Assembly: GCA_025331565.1 (NCBI GenBank)
Contig: JAFREQ010000041.1
Location: forward strand, 2,914,001 to 2,978,000
Direction: 5' to 3'
From: Holacanthus passer
Taxonomy: Eukaryota > Chordata > Actinopteri > Pomacanthidae
Length of the DNA: 64,000 nucleotides
Under the pieces are notes generated by a model, which did no database searches, had not been told where the DNA came from, and saw only the letters and a list, made by a program, of their open reading frames with translations. Numbering within the stretch: the stretch's first letter is position 1; each line of letters opens with the position of its first letter. Made by a program: the position numbers and the translations under genes. Positions 25,150-37,002 of this stretch are shown piece by piece.

Positions 25150-26640
25150 TCATGCATGCTACGAAACGAAAGCAGAGGGACAAATGTGCTGGTGTGCTCG
25201 TTTGCCTCTATCAGGATGGATTTTGCACTTCAGGAATTCTTCATGATTAACGGATTTTGTTATCAGGAATATTTCTTTCCATTCACTGTGTTAGAACCTG
25301 GAGGAACTCCAGCTATGGGGGGGACTTTTCTTCATCTTCTGTTTTATGGTTCATGGAGATGTGGCTGTGTGGATCAATACTGTCATTGCAGCAGGCCGCC
25401 TTCCAACTCTGCAGAGTGAATTGTGACATAGAACTTTCCAGCAAAACAAAAGGTGGAATTACCTGTTTTTACTCCTTATGGTCTGTGTTTACATACCTTG
25501 CAGACCAGACACTGTTTGTGGAGCAGACTCAGCCGAACTCCTTAGTTATTGTTCTGTTGACTGCTGAAATCTCAGCCATAAATACATTCGGTTTATTAAA
25601 AGCCTGACCAGGAAGGAGAATGTTTTGGATCACTGTTACATAAAATCAATAGTGCATCATGCCGTCCCTTGAGCTACACTAGGCCACACTGATCATGTCA
25701 TGGTGGCGCTGATTCCTGCATACAGGCAGAAATTAAAGCTCTTTAAACCTGTTGTGAAGACATCAAAGCAATGGAGCAATGAAGCTGTAGAGGATCTTTG
25801 GCTGTGGTAGCACTGTACTGACTGGGGTGTTTCATGATTGCTACCAACAGTCTGAATGAGTACACAGAGGCTGCGACATTATAAATCAGCTTCTGTGAGG
25901 ACTGCTGTGTATCATCATGCACCAGGCTGAGTTATAACAATGGCAAACCCTGGTTCACACTCAAACTCAGGCAGTTAAGGTTGCAAAAAAAGAAGCATTC
26001 AAGACTGGGGACAAGGTCAGGTTTGGGGAGCGCCAGCACTACTTCCCCCAACTCAGTAGGAACCCGGTCCTCCCTACAACTGACTGTCTCAATGGCCCCC
26101 TATCACAGTGATGACATTAAAAGGCAGAGCCTGAACCCCAGCAAAAGCAGCTGGGCCAGACATTGTCTCTCCATCCACCCTAAAGCACTGTGCTTTAACA
26201 TCTCCCTGGAGACATGCCAGCCTGCTTCAAAACTTCCACCATCATCCCCATCTTGAAAAAATAAAGGACCACTGGACTAAATGACTACAGACCTGTTGCC
26301 CTGACTTCTGACTTATGCTGTCCCACCTCAAAGTCATCACTGACCCAGTCCTAGACCCCTGCACTTTGCATACATAGCCAACCGGTCTGTAGACAATGCA
26401 ATACACAACCTGCAGGTGGACCCAAGGTGGCATCCTTTCCCCTCTGCTCTTCTCCCTGTATACCACCAGCTGCCAAGAAGGCTGCAATCTGCCATCTCTC
26501 CAGGCCCTGTACTCCTCCAGGACCCTGAGGCATGCAGGGAATTTATGGCATGACGACACAAAAATTATAATTACCTATTTTTTCATATATTATTGTTTAT
26601 CTTCACATTTGCTATTATGCTTCTAGACTTGCAGAACTGC
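25150..26640 (+). pseudogene. Decayed LINE (endonuclease plus reverse transcriptase fragments)
   Basis: Plus-strand frames give, in order, KQRDKCAGVLVCLYQDGF (25165-25220), the endonuclease segment ETWLCGSI-like at 25350-25375 (Met-Trp in place of Glu-Thr in one frame), ENVLDHCY near 25620, LGHTDHVMVALIPAYRQKLK at 25675-25735, and WSNEAVEDL near 25780. They continue with AAGPDIVSPSTLKHCA near 26150 and, after a deletion, GGILSPLLFSLYTTSC at 26424-26475. These are the usual blocks of a fish jockey-superfamily LINE. Internal deletions remove the reverse transcriptase catalytic core and frameshifts are frequent. It begins immediately after the hAT element. Confidence 0.75.
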
Positions 26641-26850
26641 TTTATCTTCATTTTGTATTGTATTGCATTTTAGCACAATGTTTGTTATGCACTGTCACAC
26701 CAGAGAAAAAAAACTATTCTGATAAATGTACATCACAGCACAACATCTGGTGAAGACAGGGAGAGGAAGTCTGGTTAGTCTGCTACAGTCTAGTCCACAC
26801 CCATTAACCCTCTGTTCTGTCCTCACTAGCATCACCTGTACTGTGTTTTA

Positions 26851-27508
26851 CAGTTTTTCTCTATTGGTTTGGCTCATTTCTTGAAACAGAAATTACATTC
26901 TCAAAATAACATGGACAAACCTCCAAACCACTCGGCAATTGTTCACAACACAATTGAATTTCTCATTCATTTCATCAAATTGCATGTACTTTTTCTTTTT
27001 ACTCTGATGTATGGAAGTTACTTTATGTGTGTGAATAATAATGGTTCCACTTTCCTTGGCAGTATGAGTGCAATGTGTGATGTCAAACCTTGGACGCTAC
27101 TCTGACCGTGACATCCTTTTTTTTTTTTTCAGTTTAATACACAATTGTATTCTGTTAGCTAGAAAAAAGAAACTAGTACAGTAACCGTTGTCAATGAAGG
27201 ACTGGGCTAAGACTGAGAGCTGGACATGAGGGATATTTCAATGATCATAGTGACAAAACATCTCAACATTTTGACTTGCAGTGTTACACAATGCCAAAGG
27301 GACGATGCATTTTGGGGGCACTGACTATTTACATGGGAAAGGAATTTAGTTTTGACACATGAGTGAACTGTTTTGGGGGAGATATGAGCTTTTGCAGGTG
27401 AATCATGGTGTTGTGCTGAACTGTAAGACTGTTTTGCCAAATGATCTTAGAGTTTCGAGAATGTAATTTCTGTTTCAAGAAATGAGCCAAACCAATGGAG
27501 AAAAACTG
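26851..27508. mobile_element. TA-flanked element with 56-bp terminal inverted repeats
   Basis: The left end cagtttttctctattggttt (26851 on) and the reverse complement of the right end (27508 back) agree over about 56 bp with two differences that I can see. Both ends are bordered by TA (26849-26850 and 27509-27510). The termini and TA duplication fit a non-autonomous Tc1/mariner-superfamily element of 658 bp. Similarity between the halves continues weakly inside. No transposase is present; short ORFs starting AHFLKQKLHS on both strands simply read the inverted repeat. Confidence 0.8.
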
Positions 27509-27510
27509 TA

Positions 27511-29017
27511 ATAAAGCCAAATTTACAATTTAGTTGTTCACATTTACATATTGACTATTTCTGTTATTGGAAAACAGGTCACATGGAAGACAGGCTAATT
27601 TGCTTTTCCTGAGTTGTATGCTCACGGAGCTTTGAGTATACTGCATTGTGTTGTAAAAGTAGTTCAGGTCACATTCAGAAGGAATGTGGCTTCCACCTAC
27701 TGATATGAAAAAGTTTCCAAATGTATTTTCATTTTGCAGATAATGAGTAACACCACTAATGTGACTGTCCCTACTGTTGTTAACATTATGTTTGCTTTGT
27801 TGCCATGACCACAGAGTATTATTTCACAAAACATGTAAAACATTATATAAATCATTTTAGTTTCATTGTTTATTATGTCTCTCTTGCACATACACAGAAC
27901 ATCAATATATAACTTCTGTTATTGTGAATGATCTGGTTGAGATTCACTTTATATCCTTCAATGTACTGCTGTTCACTCATTATTCAAACTACTTCTCTTT
28001 AAATAATGAACTTTCTCAATTAATCAAAAGTGCAGTTATTTTCTAAGCTATATAATTTATGTATAACTAATTAATTCTTTTGTGTCATTATAGTATAGTG
28101 TATAGTATAGGATAGCATATGCAAAAATCAGGACTTTCACCCAGGAGGACAGGGTTCATGCCCCACTTGAAACCAAAAGTCAACGTTGACTCATTTTAGC
28201 TAACATATATCACTGAAGTAAGAGATCAAGTACATAATATGTCACATATGTAATGTTACCTACGTTACGTACTTAAGTCATCATTTATTGTTACTAATGG
28301 TTATTGTGGGGGGCGAACATCTCTACAGTTGGTGAAGTGACCCTGCTGGATCCAGCCTGAACAATATCTTGAGTGAGTGAGCCAGGAGAGGGGGTACTTG
28401 GCAGCCACTACTTATTATAACTGTTATAAGAGTAAGAACATGGCTGTGGGGTGTTACTGCTGTATGGAAACTACAAAATGCTTTGTGGCTCATCAATCAC
28501 CAGTAACATCTACTGTTCACCAAACCACTGAGTACACAATGATGTGGCTTGGAGCTCCCAAAAGCGCCCTGGTTCTTCACTACCTGCTCATCTGTTAGCG
28601 TAAGAATGCTGCAGTTAAATAGGTTGAGTACACCAATGCTGGGGGCCTATTCGTCTTTCATGCCATGTTGATCTGATTAGCTGGGCTAAATCCAGGGACC
28701 TACACACATAAACAGGCACTGCTGTGCATTCTCACAGGCACCCTAAGAGGAACACTGCGCTATAAAGACCGAAATGTGTTCATATTCACTGGCAGAGACT
28801 ATATGGAGGAGGCTCATGGAAGAATCCAGCTGCATATATTTCATGCACTGCTTCCTCAGTGGTGTGTTCACAGGTACCCTGGGAGAAAGATCCTATCAAA
28901 GACTGTTGGAGTCAGAGTAAGAGTTCTTAATGTTGCAGCATGTTTACAGTACAAATACTACAAATAGATGATTCCATATATGAAAATGTCCACCTGGTAC
29001 TCAAGATAACTGGTGTA
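27511..29017. other. Anonymous DNA
   Basis: No gene is recognised. At 28095-28200 a stretch with gggttcatgcccc and gaaaccaaaagtcaacgttg looks like a dispersed fish repeat, and the first motif resembles a tRNA-type B box. The evidence is too thin to name a SINE. Confidence 0.35.
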
Positions 29018-29024
29018 GTTCTAA

Positions 29025-30172
29025 GATAAGATAAGATAGCTTTTATTGATCCCCCTCAGGGAAAATTCACTTGTTACAGCAGCTCCCAGAACAGAATTGA
29101 AGCACAGTATTTCAAAATAAATACAAATAAAGTGGCTAAATTAAAAATAAGGCAGCAATAACAAAAAATAAAGCGGCAATAGAAACAACTAGAAAAAGTA
29201 GAAACAGTATTTACACTAAATGAGGTAAAGTATTTACACTATGTAGCCCATTTTTTCCTTGTTAATTGACATCCAGAAGTATTTGACATACTATATCTAT
29301 ATGAGCATAAAGATGCTATAAATGCTATTGCACAGAAATTGCTATGATATTGCACAGACAATGGGCATAATTCCTACATATTGCACAGTGAAGCAGAAAT
29401 GCAGTCATCAGTGAAATGCAGTCATCAGTTACTAATAATGAGGTGTTATAGATTCTAACTGCAGTGGGTATGAAAGACCTGTGGTAGTGCTCCTTCTTAC
29501 AGGGTGAAAGTCTTAGTCTGTTGCTAAAGGAGCTGCTTAAAGCTCCCACAGTCTCATGCAGGGGGTGAGAGGGGTTGTCCATGATAGATGTCAGCTTGGC
29601 TAACATCCTCCTCTCACCCACCTCCTCAATGGAGTCCAGAGAACAGTCCAGGACAGAACCAGCCCTCCTGACCAGTTTGTTCAGTCTCTTCCCGTCCCTC
29701 TCTGTGCTCCCCCCTCCCCAGCAGACCACTGCATAAATGACTGCAGACATTACAACAGTGTCATAAAAAGTCCTTAGCAGAGCCCTGCATACTCCAAAGG
29801 ACCTCAGCCTCCTCAGCAGGTGCAGATGGCTTTGGCCCTTTTTGTATAATGTGTCTGTGTTGTGTGACCAGTCCAGCTTATTGTTGAGGTGAACACCCAG
29901 GTATTTGTAGGTCTCTACCCTCTCAATGTCTAATCCCTGGATTTTCACCGGTGCAGTCTGGGGTATCTTCCGTCTAAAGTCAATCACCAGCTCCTTCATC
30001 TTGCTGGCATTGAGCTGAAGATGATTGAGCTCACACCAGTTGACAAAGTCCATGATGACCTCGCTGTACTCCTGATCGTCCCCACCAGATACACACTCGA
30101 CGATGGCTGTATCATTGGAGAACTTTTGGAGGTGACAGCTCCCAGAATTGGAGCAGAAGTCCGATGTGTACT
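29025..30172 (-). pseudogene. Antisense 5'-truncated LINE (reverse transcriptase C-terminal half)
   Basis: The minus-strand frame from about 30170 to 29325 reads FSNDTAIV at the catalytic site (canonical FSDD, so the first Asp is Asn), then NASKMKELVIDFRRK, YKYLGVHLNNKLDWS, YKKGQSHLHLLRRLRSFGV, TFYDTVVMSAVIYAVVCWGG and the C-terminal block ending near HRSFIPTAVRIYN. Most of it is one open frame of 242 codons from 30053, so it is better preserved than its neighbours. The 3' end, read on the plus strand, is ataagataagatagctttta. A possible target duplication, gttctaa, lies at 29018-29024 and 30173-30179. Truncation removed the endonuclease and most of the reverse transcriptase, so it cannot move on its own. 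Confidence 0.8.
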
Positions 30173-30179
30173 GTTCTAA

Positions 30180-31485
30180 CCATCACTATGAGATAGCACT
30201 GATCAATTACTCAGTATTCAGAGTAATTGCTGAGATCTGGGAACAGGTTTTGGTTTTCAGTCTAAACTAAACATCCAATTGCCTGTTTCTTGTCCCATTT
30301 GACTTCTTTTTAGTAATGATGGATAAAACAGTGAAAATAAGACAGATACAGGAGACATCCTATAATGGTTTGACTTCAAAGGGAAGATGCAAATACATAT
30401 TTTTAAACCATTTTTACTTTACCAAACAACATATTAGGTACATCTTGCCAAAACTAAGCCATGTCACAAGGTGCACTTGCAACTTACAAAAATGCCTCTT
30501 TAATGTTATCCAGCTCCTCTTGATTTTGCCAAAATCCACTTGGTCAACCTATTTCATGGAAAACAAAAAAAGACAGGACACGACAGTGTGATGTCAGTGT
30601 GAGAAAGAGCTGGGCTAAACACCTGCAACTCCAAGTTTTTCTAACCTTAAATGTTAAATGCCTTTTAGTCCCCTGAGACACAGAAAAAAACAATCTGTGT
30701 ATGTATTTTTTCATAGTTTCCACCAGCTATGAGAATGAGTAATCACACTCCTCTCACCTGCAAAAATCTGGATAGTAAGTGGCAAAATTTAACTATGGGT
30801 ACAATATACACTATGATGGTCTCGAAGGGAGATCACCCACAAACATTAAGACATCTACTAAGCATGTGTACAAACTCCCAGCATGCACATTCACTCACAA
30901 ACACACGCACATACCCCCCCCCCACACACACACAGATAGACACTAATTGCTGATTTTTACAGCAGCCTGCCACTTCTTTTCCTCAGCATCCATCCTCTCC
31001 TGTCTCCCATATCCACCCAGAGAAGTGTTCATCATCAGATGGCACGCGCTTGTGCCTTCACACCCAGTGCAGGTTACTGCCTACCTCTCTACACTGCCCT
31101 CATTTCTCAGAGCAAAGGCCCGTGTGGTCCTATGAAGGTGAATAGAACATTAAAAAATCATCAATACTGTACCCGGGGGAACCCCTCCCCCAACTCCAAC
31201 ACATACTACTGCCCTAGTTCTTCAGATATAATACTATAATATAACTAACAAACATACACCCATCACTGCATCATAAAGACAAAGCATCTTCACAAACTCA
31301 GATAAATATGGATCAATAAATGGCTCAATAAATTTAAGCAGAAAATGAACCATAAAATGAATATTATAATGTTTACACATGTAATGTTTACATACATGCA
31401 TGTAATATTGTACTTAAAAAAGGATATGTCCCAAACAAACTTTTTCATTTTTTGCAGTGAATACTGAGTTCTTCAATAAAAAAAA
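30180..31485. other. Anonymous DNA with short simple runs
   Basis: No gene recognised. A ccccccc and cacacaca stretch lies at about 30914-30935. Confidence 0.4.
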
Positions 31486-31489
31486 CGTA

Positions 31490-32319
31490 TCCCAGAGGAG
31501 ATATAGAGAGGCAGCTGCTGAGGGAAAAAGGCCAGTGCTAAAGTCCGAGAGAGGATCAAGAGGGACAGGAAATTCAAACCTTTTCTGCCATCGATCATTA
31601 TGGGGAATTTCCGGTCACTTGTGAACAAAACTGACGAACTAACAGCTTTAGTAAACAGTCAGCGTGCATACAGAGAGTGCAGTTTGCTTTGTTTCACGGA
31701 GACATGGCTTCAGATAGAAGAAGATGGAAGATACCGGACCAGTCTGCTGGAGTTGGCTGGCTTCACACTGATACAAGCGGACCAGGGAAAACGAAGCAGT
31801 AAGAAGAGGGGAGGAGGAACTGTTTTTGTCAACTCTAAATGGTGTCATCCCGGGCATGTGACTGTGAAGGACTGTATCTGTATTCCTGATATTGAACTGT
31901 TGGCGGTAGGGTTAAGACCGTACTATCTGCCAAGGGAGTTTTTGCACGTCATTGCTGTGACTGTGTACATCCCATCATCAGCTGCAGCGGCTGGCACGGG
32001 TGACATCATGCACGCTGTGATCGTGGGACTACAAACCCAGCATCCCAGCACCCTCATATTGATCAGTGGGGATTTCAATCATGTCTCCCTCTCTCCTGTC
32101 CTGATGAACTTTAAACAGTATGTGAAGTGTGCAACAAGAGGGAATAAAATCTTGGACCTGCTGTATGCCAACATGAAGGAGGCACAAGATATGTGAAGGT
32201 TTGGTCTAAGGACACAGAGGAGGCCCTCCAGGAGTGCTTCAATGTAACGCACTGGGAGCTGTTTCAGGAGGACCATGGAGAGGACATAGAGGGTCTCTCT
32301 CGCTGCATAACTGACTATA
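31490..32319 (+). pseudogene. Older LINE, 5' endonuclease part (left half of a split copy)
   Basis: The ORF at 31600-32196 starts MGNFRSLVNKTDELTAL and reads through the endonuclease blocks CFTETWL, KKRGGGTVFVNSKW, IELLAVGLRPYYLPREF, VTVYIPSSA and ISGDFNH. Just upstream, a frame gives KVRERIKRDRKFKPFLPSI, the usual lead-in. The segment carrying the SDH catalytic motif is deleted at about 32193, where the frame shifts to VKVWSKDTEEALQECFNV and ends CITDY at about 32316. There a younger LINE is inserted. The copy continues at about 35887. Being split, and with the SDH block missing, it is inactive. Confidence 0.85.
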
Positions 32320-32482
32320 GGTTAGTTTGGCGCCACCCCGAGTGGCGGCCTGCTACAGCAGCTCTCGCTCCTCGCTGAGCTTTTTCCTTTCTAGTTTTAG
32401 TCTTTTTAACTTTTTTAACATTTTCTGCACGGGATTATACGTCTGAATGCCCAGGTCAACATGTCCACCATTGTGACTGTGT

Positions 32483-33965
32483 TTGTACTGGCATTTTCAC
32501 TCACTTTTTGCAATGTTTACGTCCGCGTCTGGGGGGCCCGTCCGAGGCCCTATTGTTTACAGCCGGGATCAGCTGTCGGCGCTCCGCAACACGGCGGTGC
32601 TGCCGGACGAGAGGCCCGAGGTTCCCCGAGAAATAAAGAGGAGAAGACGGGGGAGCCGTGCCGGGGTCCAGCGCCGCGACAGGAGGAGAAGATACCGACC
32701 GGTCCTCCCGTCCATCACCATGGGGAACGTAAGATCTCTCCCCAACAAGATGGACGAGTTAGCGGCGCTGACCCGACACCAGAGGGAGTACCGGGAGTGC
32801 AGCATCATTGTGTTTATGGAAACATGGCTGACTCCGCAGACCCCGGACACGATCGTCACGTTGCAAGGATTTAAACTGCTGCGGGCGGACAGGACGAAGG
32901 AGAGCGGTAAGAGGAAAGGAGGAGGGCTGGCAGTGTTTGTGAACGATAGATGGTGTAACTCTGGGCACATCACTATTAAGGAGCAACTCTGCTGTAAGGA
33001 CATTGAACTGTTAGCCGTTAGCATGAGGCCATACTATCTGCCGCGGGAGTTCTCGCATGTTATCGCGATAGCTGCGTATATTCCCCCCTCTGCTAACGCC
33101 GATGCGGCCTGTGACGTCATCCACTCTGTCACGGGCCGGCTGCAGACCCAACATCCACAGGCCCTCCTTCTCCTCTCCGGGGACTTCAACCATGCCTCTC
33201 CATCCTCCACTCTGCCCACCTTCACCCAATACGTCACATGCTGCACCAGAGACAATAGAATACTGGACTTGTGTTATGCCAACACCAAGGAGGCATACAC
33301 CTCATCACCCCTTCCTCCCCTGGGAAGATCAGATCACAACCTGGTTCATCTCCAGCCTGTGTACAAACCTCTGGTACACAGGCAGCCAGCTGTGTCCCGC
33401 ACAGTGAAGAGATGGTCCGACGAGGCTGACGAGGCTCTCAAGGACTGTTTCAACACGACGGTGTGGGAAGAACTCTGCGATTCTCATGGGGACGACATCA
33501 ACAGTCTCATTGACTGCATCACGGACTACATAAACTTTTGTGTGGATAACACTGTACCCACCAGGACTGTACGGTGTTTTTCCAACAACAAACCATGGAT
33601 TACCCCGGACATAAAGGCTCTCCTAAAGGAGAAGAAGAGGGCCTTTAAGTCAGGAGACAAGGAGGAGCTGAAGGCTGTGCAGAGGGAGCTGAGAAGGAAG
33701 ATCAGAGAGGGGAAGAACAACTACAGGAGGAAGATGGAGGAACAGCTGCAGCAGAGCAACGTCAGCGGAGTCTGGAGAGGCCTGAAAACCATCTCTGGCC
33801 ACAAGGAACCTGACTCCCAGGCTGTGGGGGACCAGAAGTGGGTGAATGAGCTGAACTTATTCTTCAATAGATTTGATCAGCCATCTGCCCTTCCCCGGCC
33901 CAGCCCCCCTGCTGCAACCTTCCCCATCGACACCTCAGGTGGACTGCTCCACCCCCACCTCCCCT
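32483..33965 (+). pseudogene. LINE endonuclease domain and linker (frame 1 of the inserted LINE)
   Basis: A long open frame encodes an Arg-rich lead-in (REIKRRRRGSRAG, RRDRRRRYRPVLPSI), then MGNVRSLPNKMDELAAL at 32720. The endonuclease blocks follow: METWLT, SGKRKGGGLAVFVNDRWC, IELLAVSMRPYYLPREF, LLSGDFNH near 33175 and GRSDHNLV near 33325. These hold the expected Asn, Glu, Asp-x-Asn and Ser-Asp-His catalytic positions. A linker with KPWITPDIKALLKEKKRAF and LNLFFNRFD follows. The predicted activity is nicking of target DNA for target-primed reverse transcription. The frame stays open to 34201, but after about 33940-33970 the conserved sequence lies in another frame, so one frameshift separates it from the reverse transcriptase. 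Confidence 0.8.
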
Positions 33966-35463
33966 CCTGCAACTCTCAGCTTACAGCCACTCCCCACTGC
34001 TCAGCTCATCAGCTCAACCCACCCTCCCACACCCACCAGCACACAGCCCCCCTGCTCCAACCTGACCCTCACAACAACCCAGGTGAGAAACCAGCTCCGG
34101 AAGACCAAGGCAAGGAAGGCGGCGGGTCCAGACGGCATCAGCTCCAGGCTCCTGAAGTCCTGCGCAGACCAGCTGTGCGGGGTTGTTCAGCACATCTTTA
34201 ACCTGAGCCTGAAGCTGGGGAAGGTGCCACAGCTGTGGAAGACATCCTGCGTGGTACCTGTCCCTAAGACTCCGCACCCCAAGGACCTCAGCAGCTACAG
34301 GCCGGTGGCTCTAACATCCCACCTGATGAAGACCCTGGAGCGGCTGGTCCTTGCCCATCTCCGCCCCCTGGTGGGTCCTTCGATGGACCCACTTCAGTTC
34401 GCCTACCAGCCTGGCATCGGGGTGGAGGATGCCGTCATCTTCCTCCAGCACAGAGCCCTCTCTCACCTGGAGAAGCCTGGGAGCACTGTGAGAGTCATGT
34501 TCTTTGATTTCTCCAGTGCATTCAACACCATCCAGCCAGCACTTCTGAGGGACAAGCTGGAGAACACAGGGGTGGACCTGCACCTCACATCCTGGGTCCA
34601 GGACTACCTTACCAACCGCCCACAATATGTGAGGACACGGGACTGTGTGTCTGACACAGTTGTCTGCAGTACGGGGGGCCCCACAAGGAACGGTCCTGGC
34701 TCCGTTCCTTTTCACCCTCTACACTGCAGACTTTTCATTCAACTCACCAACCTGTCACCTGCAGAAGTTCTCCGACGACTCTGCCATCGTCGGCCTCATC
34801 ACAGATGGGGACGACAGGGAATACAGAGAACTGACGCAGGACTTTATGGACTGGTGCCAGCGGAACCGCCTCCAGATCAACGTGGGGAAAACCAAGGAGC
34901 TGGTGGTGGATTTCCGCAGGCGCACTCACTCCCCTCCAACACCAGTGAACATCCAGGGAATGGACATCGAGATGGTGACATCTTATAAGTACCTGGGTGT
35001 TCACCTCAACAACAGAATGGACTGGACTCATAACACTGCTGCACTTTACAAGAAAGGTCAGAGCAGACTCTACCTGCTCAGGAGACTGAGGTCTTTTGGA
35101 GTGCAAGGGGCGCTCCTGAAGACCTTCTATGACACTGTTGTGGCATCAGCCATTTTTATGGAGTTACTTGCTGGGGCAGCAGCATTTCGGCTGCAGACAG
35201 GAATAGACTGGACAAGTTGATCAAGAAGGCCAGCTCTGTACTGGGTTGCCCTCTGGACACAGTGGGGGTGGGGAGAGAGGAGGATGATGGCTAAGCTGTC
35301 ATCCATGTTGGAGAATGACTCCCACCCCCTTCAGAACACTTTAACAGCACTAGAGAGCTCCTTCAGCGATAGACTGCTTCACCCAAAGTGTGTGAAGGAG
35401 CGATATCGCAGGTCTTTTCTTCCTGCAGCTGTCAGACTGTACAACCAGCACTGCTCCCTATAG
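33940..35463 (+). pseudogene. LINE reverse transcriptase (frames 2 and 3 of the inserted LINE)
   Basis: The second frame carries KARKAAGPDGISSRLLKSCA, LWKTSCVVPVPKT, YRPVALTSHLMKTLERLV, PLQFAYQPGIGVEDAV and the first catalytic motif FFDFSSAFNTIQPALL near 34500-34550. An extra G in the g-run at about 34673-34679 appears to shift the frame at STG/APQG. The third frame (34645-35220) continues APQGTVLAPFLFTLYT and FSDD at 34768-34779, the catalytic Asp pair, then NVGKTKELVVDFRRR, YKYLGVHLNNRMDWTHNT and TFYDTVVASAI. Another shift lies near 35155 and one more near 35265. The C-terminal tail ends around 35463 (RSFLPAAVRLYNQ-like). All catalytic residues are present, but about four frameshifts make this a pseudogene. 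Confidence 0.8.
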
Positions 35464-35886
35464 GCAATACACCACCATGTCTGTATCTGTGCAATATCTG
35501 TATATTTATTCCAGATTTCATTTACTGAGCAACACTCCATTCAAAAATTCAAGTGCAATATTCATATTGATATTTAATTATTGGGCATCTGTGCATTACT
35601 CTTTTTGTGCAATACTCCACCCCATCAAAGTCAAGCCAAGCATTTCATATTTGATATTTAACATTTCATATTTTATCCTTCTGTACTGGTCATATATATC
35701 ATATCATATTCATCTTCTCATGTACATCTGTAAATAATCCCGTTTAAATTTGTAAATTTGGTAAATTTGTAAATACTTTTTTTAGCCTGTTTATTTTCAT
35801 TCTTGTTCTATCACCTTGCTGCTGTGCACTGCAAATTTCCCCACTGTGGGACGAATAAAGGTTTATCTTATCTTATCTCTTATCTT

Positions 35887-37002
35887 ATATACAGTTCTGT
35901 GAGGACACCATTGTCCCATCCAAAAAGGTTTGCTGCTTTCCCAACAATAAATGGATGGATTAATAAGGAGATTAAAGGCCTTCTTCACATCAAGAAGAGG
36001 GCCTTCATGTCCAAGGATTGTGAGACACTCAAGGCAGCCCAAAAGGAATTGGGGAGGAAACTGAAGGAGGCGAAAAAGAACTACAAGGAGAGGATTGAGG
36101 CCAGGATGGAACAGAATAATACAAAGGAGGTGTGGAATGGAATGAAACTGATGACAGGCTGCAACAAGACTACAAACAGAGTAGAGGGAGACCCTGGATT
36201 TGCTGCTGAGCTGAATCTGTTCTTCAATAGTTTCGACACATCCCCCACCTCAGCGAGCTCAGACAGTGGGTCTTGGTCTCCACCCACCATCCCTGTCCCC
36301 ATTCACACCTCTGATGAAGATTCTGCTCCCCTCACCATCAAGAACTTGGCTTCCTCAACACCCCCCTCCCCCTCTCTCAGTTTATCAGAAGTTTCCTCAA
36401 AGGACAGCCTCCCCCCGCCCTCCGACTCTTCACTAGCTAACACCTACAGAACAATGGACATTTCACAACAGCTCTCCCCTTCCTACAGTCCAGCTTTTAC
36501 TAACAACCAGGTGAGAAGGGAGCTCATCAGACTTAACGTCAACAAAGCCAGTGGGTCAGACAACATCAGCCCCCGGGTTCTCAAGGTGTGTGCCGAGTGC
36601 TTCAGCACCTCTTCAATCTCTCCTTCAGGCTGATGACGGTGCCCAACCTATGGAAGACCTCCTGCATTGTTCCAGTGCCAAAGACAGGACGACCCAGTGC
36701 TCTCAACAACTACAGACCTGTGACACTCACGTCACATGTTATGAAGACATTTGAGAGGCTGGTTCTTCAGCACCTGAGGACTAACTGCTTTCTTGGACCC
36801 ACTGCAGTTTGCATACTAGCTGCACATTGGTGTGGAGGACGCCCTGATCTTTCTGTCCCACAAGTCCCTGTCTCACCTGGAGAAGCAGGGAAGCACTGTG
36901 AGAGTGATGTTCTTCGACTTTTCCAGTGCTTTTAATACCATCCAGCCCTGCCTCCGTAGGGATAAGTTGCTGGTGATGCAACTGCACCCTGACACCAAAA
37001 CA
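35887..37002 (+). pseudogene. Older LINE, reverse transcriptase part (right half of the split copy)
   Basis: Immediately after the inserted LINE the older copy resumes with sequence reading IQFCEDTIVPSK and CCFPNNK, though with a frame change. It continues in the open frame to 36633 with KGLLHIKKRAFMS, KELGRKLKEAKKNYKERIEA, NLFFNSFDT, a Pro/Ser-rich linker and NNQVRRELIRLNVNKASGSD. After a shift, 36588-36720 carries LFNLSFRLMTVPNLWKTSC and YRPVTLTSHVMKTFERLV. FFDFSSAFNTIQP appears near 36910-36950. The copy stops before the FSDD catalytic pair, at a junction around 37003 with another LINE fragment. It is inactive. Confidence 0.8.

Larger units (their letters stand above)
32320..35886 (+). mobile_element. 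Nearly full-length LINE inserted into an older LINE
   Basis: The element starts ggttagtttggcgccacccc and ends with (tcttatct)n at about 35860-35886. It includes a 5' leader, an endonuclease/reverse transcriptase coding region in several frames, and a 3' UTR with cgaataaaggtttatc. It interrupts the coding sequence of a related older LINE between codons for CITDY and IQFC. The target duplication is short and ambiguous (tata or so), because left flank actata and right flank tatacag overlap. Length is about 3.57 kb, close to what I would expect of a full-length member. Frameshifts make it non-autonomous as sequenced. Clade: CR1/Rex-like jockey superfamily, by motif style. Confidence 0.85.

Noticed and set aside
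28095..28200. tRNA-derived SINE from a B-box-like gggttcatgcccc
   Set aside because: No A box, no tail and no target duplication that I can see.
32569..33024. Minus-strand ORFs of 70-150 codons across the LINE at 32320-35886
   Set aside because: They are antisense shadows of the endonuclease and reverse transcriptase. No family features.
35477..35737. 86-codon ORF after the LINE coding end
   Set aside because: It lies in the LINE 3' UTR and is rich in Tyr, Ile and Phe from AT-rich sequence, not a protein.
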